Source: Paramacrobiotus metropolitanus
Lineage: Eukaryota; Tardigrada; Eutardigrada; Parachela; Macrobiotidae
Direction: 5' to 3'
Assembly: GCF_019649055.1 (NCBI RefSeq)
Contig: NW_026570457.1
Location: forward strand, 43,781 to 107,780
Length of the DNA stretch: 64,000 nucleotides
The translations under genes were made by a program, and so were the position numbers. Under the pieces are notes generated by a model that was not told where the DNA came from, made no database searches, and saw only the letters and a program-made list of their open reading frames with translations. Every line of letters begins with the position of its first letter. Positions within the stretch are counted from its first letter, which is position 1. Positions 1 through 9,741 of this stretch are shown here, in pieces.

Positions 1-132
1 AAAAATTAAGGGAACTAATTTCCCCGGCTGAAATAAATTTTGGCCGGTGAAAAATAAATTTTCTTAATTTTTCCGGATTTTTCGCCGAATTTCCCACGGC
101 AGAAATAATTAAATCAAATTTAAAAATAATTG

Positions 133-303
133 TGACGTCACTACGGCCGATTTACCATACTTAAGATTGACCAATCAGAATCGTGGGGAGAATCCCTATG
201 TTATAAGCCCGTAGTGAGTCACTGTTTTTTGGAAATTTGCACGGGGCGCGCAGAATCGTGACGTAGGCAGTAATCCGCAAGACCACTTAGTAGTGTGACG
301 TCA
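133..303 (+). promoter_or_regulatory. CRE-like and CCAAT/TATA-like sites in element 1 leader
   Basis: Two exact CRE palindromes TGACGTCA lie at 133-140 and 296-303. A CCAAT box at 171-175 and a TTATAAG at 201-207 lie between them, with a GAGTCACTG about 15 bases further on. Element 2 carries TGACGTCA at a comparable place in its leader (about 53445) together with inverted CCAAT (ATTGG) sites near 53484 and 53506. The shared arrangement suggests an internal promoter or enhancer in the leader. This is inference from motifs only. Confidence 0.4.
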
Positions 304-626
304 TAGCTCGGAAGTTCGACCAGGGTTACGCCCGACGTGACCAGGCTGGTGGGTACACTTTCCGCTACGCCGGCCCAGCAAACCAGAGCCTAAATCATCG
401 GACTTCAACCGGTCGAACAAGTCCAACAAATCGGACAAATCGACCAGCTCGGTAAGGGAGAAGCGAGATCAGCGGATCCTTGGAGCCGGTCTGACCCAAT
501 CGCCGGAGGAAAGCTTCGAGGACGCTCAGAACCGGGCGTTCCTGGAGTCGCCCCAAGATAAACCGGAGGTCCTGTATGGCCCAACAGGCCAGAATACAGT
601 GAACCCGGAGCCTGCAGCTGGACATT

Positions 627-643
627 GGCGCCCAATAGGTGCC
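627..643 (+). repeat. CAATA-loop hairpin, reads Pro-Ile-Gly
   Basis: Stem GGCGCC/GGTGCC closes a CAATA loop, with one G-T wobble. Here the core is read as Pro-Ile-Gly. This is the first of about 25 hairpins of this family across element 1. Confidence 0.75.
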
Positions 644-832
644 ATGCCGACTACGTTCCCGGTGATTTCCTCGGACAGAGGAGTCTCGGACCCTGCACTA
701 GGTAGGGCCGCGGTGTCACTGGACATGGGTGACCCGGTGCCACCCCAACAGGGGGGCATGGGATCCAGAATGGACCCGAGGCAAACCCCAATAAGCCCTA
801 ACCAGACCGGAGGGAAGGTTCCGCCGGCCCGG

Positions 833-1425
833 GAGGTGACCCACAAGGTAAGTTTACCGGACAAAACCCCGGTATCCCCGGTTGGAAACCCTAAGTCTCC
901 GGGCAATACCCGGAAATCAACGTCCCCGGACCAGAAACGGACCCCAGGGACCCCGGAGGTGACGTCACCGGACCCGAAGCCCCGGACCGGGACCCCAACT
1001 CGGACCTTGGACTCACCGAGGCCGACTTCGGGAAGCCAAAAGTCGTCATCGGTGACACTGCATCCGGCTAAGACCCCTAACACCGGGGCTCGGACCCCGA
1101 CCCGACAGGTCGACACCCCGAAAACCCGGGAGGTGACCCACAAGGCGGGTTCACCGGACAAAACCCCGGTATCCTCGGTTGAAAACCCTAAGTTTCCGGG
1201 CAATACCCGGAAATCAACGTCCCCGGACTAGAAACGGACCCCAGGAACCCTGGAGGGGAAGTCACCGGACCCGAAGCCCCGGACCGGGACCCCAACTCGG
1301 ACCTTGGACTCACCGAGGCCAACTTGGGAAGCCAAAAGTCGTCTTCAGGGACATTGCAGCCGGTTGAGACCCCTAACCCAGGGGTCCGGACCCTGACCCA
1401 ACAGGTTGGGACTCCGAAAACCCGG
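833..1425 (+). repeat. Tandem duplication of ~297 bp within gag
   Basis: Copy 1 spans 833-1129 (297 bp) and copy 2 spans 1130-1425 (296 bp). They are close to identical apart from scattered substitutions. Copy 2 has changed a CAG to TAG at 1229 and lost one base near 1325, which together break the gag frame. Copy 1 remains open throughout. The damage is therefore younger than the duplication. Confidence 0.85.
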
Positions 1426-3724
1426 TCTGTGACCCCCACTTTTCAGGCGAAAAACGCCGTTTCTCCGGTCAAAAACCGGATCTCACCGGCCGAAACCGGG
1501 GCAACCCAGGTTATTGGACCCTTACCCTCGGTACCCGGACCCCTACCCTCGGTATACGGACACTCACACGCTGTAACCGAACCTTTACCCGGGACCGACT
1601 TGACCGAGGTTACCCGACTTAAAGAAATGTTGGATCAGTCTCGGGCCGAAGTGGAAGCCCTGCACCAAGAACTGGAGCAGCGGTCAACCCATTTAATGGC
1701 CATGGTGAACCGAGCGGACACCCGGGCCGCGACCTTACGGGACGAAAATGACCAGCTCAGCCAGGCACTGCAGAATGCAGATACTACCGTTGCCGAGCTC
1801 CAGTTAGAGCTGGACAACGAGGCTGATGCCCGCACCCACCTGAAATTCAGCTATAAAGAGGCTGAAAAGGTCATTGAGGCCCAACGAAACCACATTGACC
1901 GGCTGGAAACCGAAAAGGCTCGGTTGGAAGAACTTCTTCAGTACGGCATTGAAGCTTCTCACAAGGTCGTCGAACTGAACCGGGAGAATGACCTTTTGGA
2001 TGCCGAGATCGAACGCTTTACAGCAGAAAAGATCGTTTTGGAGAAGCTTGCGGCTAAGCCACCCCGTCATACCGGACATCGCAGGAGCAACACGGACAAC
2101 TGCAGAACTTACTGTGCCGGTACAATCCTGAACTGAACCCAATAGGTCAGTTAAGGATATCCACAAACCAGACCTACCAGGTCGGGATGGCCCGGATGGA
2201 TCCGTTAACAGGTACTCCGCCGACAGCACCATCAGCTACGGAGCCGGAACGGAACACTTTAACCGCCCGACTAAAAGTGCCAACCCAACCCATAGCGACG
2301 ACAACCATGGCCCCCGGAGGAATGCCCGCAAATGTGGCATTCTTAACCGGTACTGGGCCCGTCGGATCGACCACAATCGGACATCGCCCGGATAGCTCAC
2401 AAGAGAGCTCGGTACTCGGTCCGTATATCCGGACACCCGGACCCGGCCGGGTCAACAGCGTCTCTGGAAGGGAACTCAGGCCGCAGCCGAACCCCATACC
2501 GGGTGCCGCGCAACCTGACTCGGTGAACCCGAGCTCCGACAGACGTCAGGCATTGTCGCGGAACGTAGCCCCAATAACGGCTCCCGCTGCACCCGAGGAA
2601 GAAAGGCGCGAGAACCCAAATGGCTCGGCTTACCGAGACCCAATAGGTCAGGTAGCCGAGCCCAACATGAACCTAGCGGCAGCTCCACTCGGAATGTGGT
2701 TGGGCCAGAACGGCGTTCGGCAGCCGCTACCTTACGCAGGGCAGAACTTCTTGCCGGGACAAAGACAGCCGCAACTAGCGGCTCCCCCGGCCCACCCGAA
2801 CCTATATCCGGTCAACCTCGGACAGCCTGCCGTGGCAGCCCAACAGGCATACCAGGCAGTGCAGCAACCCCCGGTAGCCCAACAGGCACAACCGGTGGGT
2901 CAACTCCAGCAACCCCCGTTACCCAACCCGAGCGTTCTTCAAGCCCGACGAGAGGGCTTTGAAGAAGGCCGAAACCGCTATGAAGAGCGAATGGCTCGGA
3001 TTGCGGCTAAGAAGAACCGGGGCGACCTGCCGAAATTCAACGGCGACGGAACCAAAGTGGAGGGGTGGATCACCAAAATCCGGCGAATCTTCCGCCAGGA
3101 GGTTTGACGATGTCGGAATGACTAACGTCGGCTTCATGACAGAACTGGAAGGTGCTCTGTCCGGGCAGGCCTTAGAATGGTACCAAAACCAGTCAGCCCT
3201 GGAACCCGAAGAGAATGGCTGGCCGGTAGAATACTGGCTTCAGCAGTTTGCAGCCCGCTTCGCGGAAACGGACAAGCAGGTGACGGCAATAATAGACATC
3301 AGCAGTCGAAAGTACAAGTTCGGGCAAGAGACCCCGGAGCAGTACTATGACGCCATCATCAACCTCAAACAACGAGGCAACCTGAGCGATGAGTTGGCCG
3401 TCTTTTACCTGCGGACGAACATTACGGAGCCAAACCTGCGAGCGGCTTTGGATATCCGAATGCCCAAGACAACACAGGAGTTTCGCGACTACATCCGGGA
3501 CTATACACGGGGAAAACCCATGTATCAAGGCGGCAATGTCACCAATTACATCTCCGTCAGAACGGCAACCCGACAGGCCCCCGGCTATATCCAGCATAAC
3601 TCGCCAGGTTACCAGAACGTGCAACCGGGGCCTCAACGACCGAGCCCTCCGGCGACACCATCCTCTCAATCCCGGGCCCAACTGGAACAGACTTGGGCGG
3701 CTATGGCGGCGATGAACCTTAACG

Positions 3725-3741
3725 GGTCCCCAATAGGGACC
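3725..3741 (+). repeat. CAATA-loop hairpin, perfect 6-bp stem
   Basis: GGTCCC and GGGACC pair perfectly around CAATA. The reading frame gives Pro-Ile-Gly. Confidence 0.8.
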
Positions 3742-4323
3742 GCGGTCTCGCCGCCGACTTACGGAAATGCCGGCTATGGCCAGCCCCAACGGGGCTACAG
3801 CCAGCCTTCGAGCCCCGGTTACGGCCAACCCCAGAACGAAAGGTACGGCCACGGAGGTGGATATGGACGCAGCGGAGCCCCACAATATGGTGGCTTCGCC
3901 GGAAGTCCCCGCCGCGGAAACTTCGGAAACCGCAAAGGCGGAAGTGACGCGGCGCAGAATGCCCAGTGGTCACCCCGTACACCACAGCAAGAGGACCGCC
4001 AACTAGCGGCCTACCTATGTGGACCGGATGGAAGCAAAGTTCTTCCAGTGGACCCAGGACGGAACATTTTCCTGCGGTCACTGTAGATGGGGCAACCACA
4101 ACGAGGATAGTTGTGGCTATGCCGGACTCCGGCCCGAGGACAATCCTAACCGGAGATGGTACCGGGATTGGAGGTACCGGTACGATAATGGTTGGCCGCT
4201 TGGATCGGCGAACCAGAATTACTTGAACATCGTACCCCCGCCACGCCTCCGCCAGCAGAACGCTGGCCGGCCTTTCGTGGTGAATATACCACCAGGTCAG
4301 CGACCACAGCTGCCGCCTTTCCC

Positions 4324-4340
4324 GGCTCCCAATAGGAGCC
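4324..4340 (+). repeat. CAATA-loop hairpin read in a second frame
   Basis: GGCTCC and GGAGCC pair perfectly around CAATA. In the surrounding ORF the same core is read as Pro-Asn-Arg, so the shared sequence is not kept for its peptide. Confidence 0.8.
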
Positions 4341-4386
4341 AGGCTGGGCCGTCCCAGGGCAGCCCACAGGGAAACGCTTAAGGTCG

Positions 4387-5202
4387 ATGAGCTCCGGTGA
4401 CTCATTCGACCTTTGTCATCCAACGGAACCACCGGATAAGGATAACCCCACTAACTGGACTAACCTTACGGACACAACTCGGAACTTTGACTTGGATTTA
4501 GCCTCCGCAACGGTCAACGAAGCTGCCAGGATCTTGGCGGCGGGGACGGTAGCCCAATCAGGCACCGGACTTCCCCGGTTCGGAAACTCGGAGAACCGAC
4601 CCGAACCTCGCGGCACCGATAATGCGGCTCCCGGACCAGAAGGTGTACCCGGGAGGATCGGCCATGGAACTTGGACCCGATCGGCAGGAGCTGGAAGTGC
4701 TCCACTCGGCCCAGAAAGTGAAGCCGGAGGGGTCGGCCGAAAAACTCGGAACCGACCGGCCGGGACGAGAAACGTCACCGAGCCGCCCGGAAGGCTCAGT
4801 GCCCAATTAGGCACTACGAGCCACGGGCCATGCGGACAACCTAGGCGCCGGCCCGCAGCCTCACAGGATGCCAGAATGACACCTGAACCGTCACCGGTAG
4901 GCCAGCCGGGAAGACGGCCCGCACACATTGCGGAAGCTCCGACCAAAGAAGTAACGGAGACCTCAGAGGACTGGGAAGCAGTACCCTTGGAAGCACAGGC
5001 ACCCGCCCACTGTCTGCAGCAGGGAGCGGACTTCTTCCAGCGACAACCGGCAAGAACCGAAACCATCGCAGAACGACCCATTAGCCGAACCTTACGGGCG
5101 GATACCTCCGCATCGTCGATGCCTGGAGTAATTAACCGGACAAAGACGCACGGAACACCACGGGCGGGAACTGCTGAATCGCCGATGAACCGGAATAATT
5201 AA
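4387..5202 (+). CDS. Gag-protease linker ORF, unrecognised
   Basis: A 271-codon open frame starts with an ATG directly after the zinc-knuckle frame ends. The product is rich in Pro, Gly, Arg, Thr and Glu with no predicted helix or named domain, and looks disordered. Its position between the nucleocapsid and the protease matches a processing spacer. Element 2 has a similarly placed low-complexity region with peptide repeats. It contains a CAAT(T)A-loop hairpin at 4798. Translation as a separate protein is doubtful; it is more likely part of a Gag-Pol polyprotein entered by frameshift. Confidence 0.45.
   Translation: MSSGDSFDLCHPTEPPDKDNPTNWTNLTDTTRNFDLDLASATVNEAARILAAGTVAQSGTGLPRFGNSENRPEPRGTDNAAPGPEGVPGRIGHGTWTRSAGAGSAPLGPESEAGGVGRKTRNRPAGTRNVTEPPGRLSAQLGTTSHGPCGQPRRRPAASQDARMTPEPSPVGQPGRRPAHIAEAPTKEVTETSEDWEAVPLEAQAPAHCLQQGADFFQRQPARTETIAERPISRTLRADTSASSMPGVINRTKTHGTPRAGTAESPMNRNN
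4798..4815 (+). repeat. CAATTA-loop hairpin read in the third frame
   Basis: AGTGCC and GGCACT pair perfectly around CAATTA. The ORF reads the core as Gln-Leu-Gly, the third possible frame. Confidence 0.8.
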
Positions 5203-5799
5203 CCGGACAGAAGCGCAACAAGCGAGCAACCCGGAGGTGCGCCCCGTAAGACGACCGATCGAGGTCATCACCATACCGGATGAACCCGAAAAGAAGCTCA
5301 CTCAGGCCTCCCGACCGCCGTGTGTAGACACCAATAGTGTCCCCGGCGGATCAACCCTGATCCCGGTGGAACTCACCATCCGGGAGGTGACTATTCAGCC
5401 ATTGGTATCCTCCGGACGACCGAAGGTAGTCCGGGCATGGACACATGAAGTCCAGATTGGACCTGTACCCACCATGGCTATGTTGGACACCGGAGCTGAA
5501 ACATCCCTAATAGAGGAGCGTTTCTGCCGGGCCAACAACCTTAAACTCGAATCCTTGGGGTGCTTCACCAAAATACTCGGTGTAGGCGGACAAGTAGCCT
5601 TTATGGTGACCCATTGCTGTACCGTACCGGTAACTCTGCAAGGATACACCAGCCCCCACACATTTTATGTTCAACCAAACAATTCCGACGTTCCAGTCCT
5701 TCTTGGATGCGATTATCTGCACTCCAAGTTCGTTTTCACCCGGGCGCCGACCCCCAATGAGGGTCAGCGGAACCCATCTTCGGGTGCAGTGCAGCCTAC

Positions 5800-5820
5800 C
5801 CCGATACCAGAGGCATCGGG
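5800..5820 (+). repeat. ACCAGAGGC-loop hairpin, element 1 version
   Basis: CCCGAT and ATCGGG pair around ACCAGAGGC. A second copy starts at 6013. The encoded peptide is Pro-Ile-Pro-Glu-Ala-Ser. Element 2 keeps the same loop but has CCCAGT/ACTGGG stems. Confidence 0.75.
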
Positions 5821-6016
5821 CACGGCAACGAATACGGCTCGGATTAATCGGACGGTTAACCCGATTATCCCCGGACCCTCGATTTGCCCAGAATGCTCGG
5901 ACACCGAACGGAGCCTCATCACGGAGCTGCAAGTCCACAACGCCATAGAAAAGCACATGGCCAAAGTACGGACAACCCGACTGGAACCAGTCAAAGGGAT
6001 ACTAAAGTCTATCCCG

Positions 6017-6042
6017 ATACCAGAGGCATCGGCCTCTGGTAT
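6017..6042 (+). repeat. Perfect 11-bp palindrome made from a hairpin loop
   Basis: The second ACCAGAGGC unit is followed by its own reverse complement: arms ATACCAGAGGC and GCCTCTGGTAT are perfect, with a 4-base ATCG loop. This looks like an inverted local copy of part of the hairpin. Confidence 0.75.
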
Positions 6043-7500
6043 ACTCAGACAAAGATATCGAACTTGGTTCTCCGGCATTCAGCACCTCCTAGAGACCAGA
6101 ACGGTCGGCATAATGGTTGAGCTCGACCGGATCGGCGCCAGAACGGACGACGAGATCCGAGCCGCCCGGGAGGAAAGCTAGGCGGTAATCAGACTAACCG
6201 AGGCCCTTGAAGAGGAGATAATCGAATGGGAAGAGGAATGGATCGTACTCCACGCGCAATTTGCGGAACATCAGCTTCCCATACCGCCGATACTTGAGAT
6301 CCAAGCCCACGAATTGGGTCGACGACTCTTTTGGCACTTCAGAGACCCATATCATCTCGGTTCACTGGACACTGCCTCATTCTGGAGTAAGTTCGGTGAG
6401 AATACCCGGGTAACTCGAGTTGTGCCGGACCCAGAGCCTCCGCTTGAACCCTGCAACTGGCACCAGGCCAAGAAAGTGAGGCTTTGCGGAGACGTACTCC
6501 CACAAGAGGGGTGTCGTCTAGCCAATACCCGGGTAAATGCCCCGGACCAGCAGTATGAAGCCTTAGAATGCCCGATTTGCTGTGAAAATAACGGAGTAAT
6601 CGTCCAAGCCCTCAGAACTCGGAACGAAAAAGTCTGGGAGCATGGTAGGCCAACATCGCCCGGACCTCCCGAACCGGAAAGGCGGGTTGGCCCGGCACAG
6701 GAGACCCCAATTAGGGTTACTGACGGGCTACCCGGACCTTCTGGGGACTTAGGCGACGAAGAAGCAGAAATCGACTTCGAAGCCCCGGACTCAGATGTCC
6801 AGAGCACAAGTGACTCACCGGACACCGACTCCGACAATGAGCCCTCGGACCCCTCGGAGGAACAATCGTCCGAGGAGGATGACGACGATGACGATAACGA
6901 CATCGGCTTCGACCCGTCAGTCCGATGGATAGGGACAGATACACCCTTGAACGGGCCCCCAGAAGGTGGACCGCCCGGCAATCAACCCTCAAAAGGAGCC
7001 AGGGAGCCTCCGAATGAAGGCTCGGGCCATCAACGGGCTGAGTTAACCGCAATTACGGTTTCTCACCCGGCTGACAACCAGTTAACCTTGGCCACGTCAA
7101 GCGATAAAGGCTTAGTCTCGGACATCAACCCCTCCGGAGACGACACATCGGAAGAGGCCTCCACGGACAACAATTCCGGGACGGAACGACGGGTATCCCC
7201 GAGCGACGACGAACAGATTGCCCAACAGGCGACATTCGTCGGAGGCAAACCCGTTGTTTCCGGCCTAACCCTGGTCTCCGAGGCTCAAGCCTCGGTGCGG
7301 ACGACTAAGTCCGACAAGACCCTGTATAACCCATGGAAAAGGGTTATGAAGCCAAAGCCAATAGCGACGGCAACAGAATCTAACCCAACGGTCAATCTTC
7401 TCCGGCTGAATACCGAAACAAGCCTCAATGCGACGACCGGCAACCGGTATTTGTCGAGAACAAGTCCACACTACCCCCGTGCTCGACTTGTGCGATACTG

Positions 7501-9739
7501 GTGCGGACCCTCAGAAGTATGGACCCTGACCGGGAAATCCACTTTGAGTCCTTCCGGCGACGACACTCCGGAGTCCGTCCGATAGAAGACGACATTCAGA
7601 TCTGGCCAACCTGCGACACGGCATGGATCAAGGTCCAGAACGCGACCGAGCACAACCAAGTACTCCGTAGGGGCGCCAAAATCGGCTACATGTACTACTC
7701 GGACCTCTACGAGTATGAATTTGACAATGAGGGCATCGAATGGGAGATTCCCATGGGAGTTGCCCGGGTCGAGAAGAAGGGAGACCGCCCGTACAACCTA
7801 CCGAAGGCGACACAATATGACGCCACTACGGTGCGGACCCAACATAAAGTTGAGCTGCCACCCCGGGCAGTCGTTGTAGTCACGGTTACCATTGACTTGG
7901 GAGTGGACCCCGCTAAGAACAAGTACTTAATGTACCTCGGCTCGGAGGAAGCCTTAGCCGAGGGTATCGAAATGAAGGATGGTCCGACCCCACATGACGG
8001 GAAGAAATTCACCATCCTTGTGGCCAACCATAACAATAAGGAGGTCATCATCCGGAAAGGAACCCCAATGGGACGGATCGAACCGTACGAACATATGACG
8101 GACGACCGAAAAGCCCAGGTCAGACTTACCCAATTAGGTGAGGAAGACCCGGAGATCGTTGAAGAGCAGCGGAAGGCCATCAACTCCATGAAGCTCGGAG
8201 AGAACCTAACCGACGAGCAGCGACAGGTCTTACGGGACATCGCATGGGAATATCGGTTGGTCTTCCCGACCTCGAAGCGTCCCTATGGTGACGTCAAGGG
8301 AGTCACCCATGTCATCGATGTCCAAGGTGCGAAGCCCATCAAAATGAACCCGACCAGAACGGTTGGAAGGGCCGCGAATTCATTTCCAAACATGTCCAGG
8401 AGATGTTGGACCAGGGTGTCATTGAACCCTCTGATGCAGCTTCCCCGTGGTCTTGGCAGCCAAGAAAAACCCGGACGGCTCTGTCGGAACCCGGTTCTGC
8501 ATCAACTACATTAAGTTGAACGCAGTCACCAAGAAGAACAACTACCCGCTTCCCAACCCGGATGAATTGCTGGACCAGAGTGCCGGGATGGAATATTACG
8601 GCAAGGTGGACTGCCAGTCCGGTTTTTGGCAAATCCCAATGGATGAAGCCTCGAAGGACATGACAACCTTCGTAACCCCGGAGGGCATGTACCGTTTTAA
8701 CCGGATGCCGTTCGGAGTCTGCAACGGACCCGCAACCTTCCAGATGCATGTCGATAAAATAACCGCAAAAGCCCGCAAGAAAGGTGTTTTTGCGTATATC
8801 GACGACATCATCTTCTTCGGTCGGACCTTTGAAGAATTCAAAGAAGGCTTCCGAGCCACCCTGGACTGCCTACAAGAGGCCGGGTTCACCATCAAACCCT
8901 CGAAATGCGAGGTGAGGACGGACAAGCTTCCGTTCCTTGGACACGTCCTCAGCAAGGCCGGAGTCCAGACCGACGATGATAAGGTAGCCGCTATTGCGCA
9001 GTACCAACCCCCGAGAACAGAACGCCAATTGCGGTCGTTTCTCGGGTTGGCCAACTATTACCGGAAATTCATTCGGAACTACGCTCAGCGAACCTCAAAG
9101 ATGTATGAACTCCTCCGGAAGACCAACTCTATCCGGACAGACTGGACCGATGACCATACGGCAGAGTTCAACGGTATCAAACAGGCTCTAACCACAACCC
9201 CGGTACTCGCAAAGTTCGACCCGTCCAAGAAGACGGTAATCGAGTGCGATGCCAGTGGAGCCGGACTTGGCGCGGTGTTGTCACAAAAAGACCACCCGGT
9301 AGCTTTTGCCAGCCGAGTACTCCACGGAGCTGAGAAGAACTACGGTGTCACCGAATGGGAATGCCTAGCCGTAGTCTGGGCCGTGCAGAAGTTCAAACAC
9401 TTCATTGACCGCGGACCCTTCACCGTCAGAACGGACCACCGAGCCCTACAGAACCTGATGCGCTGTGAGTCCAATAGACCCGGCATCAACCCCCGGTTGA
9501 CACGGTGGGCATTGGCTCTGCAAGGCAAGGTTATCACCATCGAGTATAAACCCGGAGTCTTCTGCGATAACGCGGACGCTCTGTCCCGATGGCCGTTGGA
9601 ACGACCCGACGATAACGACCCTCATGAAGAACTGGACCAAGTACCCAACTTTGAAGACTTCAAAGACGAGATCCAAATAAGGTCTCTAAGGGTACAACGG
9701 AAGGTTCAGAAGGAACGGAGCCGAAGAAACCCGGACTAA
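7501..9739 (+). pseudogene. pol: Protease-RT spacer domain, reverse transcriptase and RNase H
   Basis: The first part (7501-8300) is a beta-rich spacer with an LPPRAVVVVTV stretch and a MGRIEPYE end, a layout often seen between protease and RT in animal Gypsy elements. The RT begins near 8360. Frame changes at about 8365 and 8440 break its N-terminal fingers. From 8447 to 9739 the frame is intact and includes QSGFWQIPM, the catalytic YIDD box at about 8795-8806, FLGLANYYRKF and the RNase H segment with ECDASG, TEWECLAV and RTDHRAL. This enzyme copies element RNA into DNA and degrades the template. The catalytic core is complete although the N-terminus is not in frame. Confidence 0.88.
8125..8142 (+). 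repeat. CAATTA-loop hairpin within the RT spacer
   Basis: CTTACC and GGTGAG pair around CAATTA with one wobble. It is read as Gln-Leu-Gly. Confidence 0.7.
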
Positions 9740-9741
9740 CC

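Larger units (their letters stand above)
599..2136 (+). pseudogene. Gag N-terminal extension with coiled coil, broken
   Basis: An open frame from about 599 (no clear ATG) encodes a Pro/Thr/Ser-rich segment that ends at a TAG at 1229. The reading continues in a different frame from about 1324 to 2136. The second part carries a heptad-rich coiled coil at about 1600-2060, rich in Glu, Leu and Arg. The two halves are joined by a single-base loss near 1325, in the second copy of a 297-bp duplication. Coiled coils in this position also occur in element 2 and probably serve Gag multimerisation. The region has no counterpart in short Gypsy elements. I did not recognise a named domain. Confidence 0.6.
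2187..4381 (+). pseudogene. gag: Gag core and CCHC zinc knuckle
   Basis: The piece in frame at 2187-3107 is Pro/Gln-rich and ends with the start of a retrotransposon Gag domain (PKFNGDG, then GWI). The Gag core continues in another frame at about 3110-3530, with the family pattern of an ALEWY segment and a YWLQQFAARF helix. A Gly/Tyr/Gln-rich stretch follows at about 3730-3950. The zinc knuckle CX2CX4HX4C lies at 4073-4114, again in a new frame. Two frame changes (about 3100 and 4020-4086) prevent a single protein. Gag forms the particle and the knuckle binds the element RNA. Element 2 has the same order with an added RGG box. Confidence 0.8.
5237..7585 (+). pseudogene. Aspartic protease plus acidic linker, one in-frame TAG
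   Basis: The retropepsin active-site motif LDTGAETSLI lies at about 5483-5512 (catalytic Asp codon 5486-5488), followed by the family's VLLGCDYL segment near 5695. The frame stops at a TAG at 6179-6181 and then continues open in the same frame to 7585, so one substitution separates the protease from a long linker. The linker has a run of acidic residues near 6850-6905. Protease releases Gag and Pol proteins from the polyprotein. Two ACCAGAGGC-loop hairpins (5800 and 6013) lie just after the protease, as in element 2. Whether the TAG is decay or programmed readthrough cannot be settled here. Confidence 0.8.

Noticed and set aside
526-1203. 225-codon minus-strand frame
   Set aside because: Antisense shadow of the GC-rich gag repeat.
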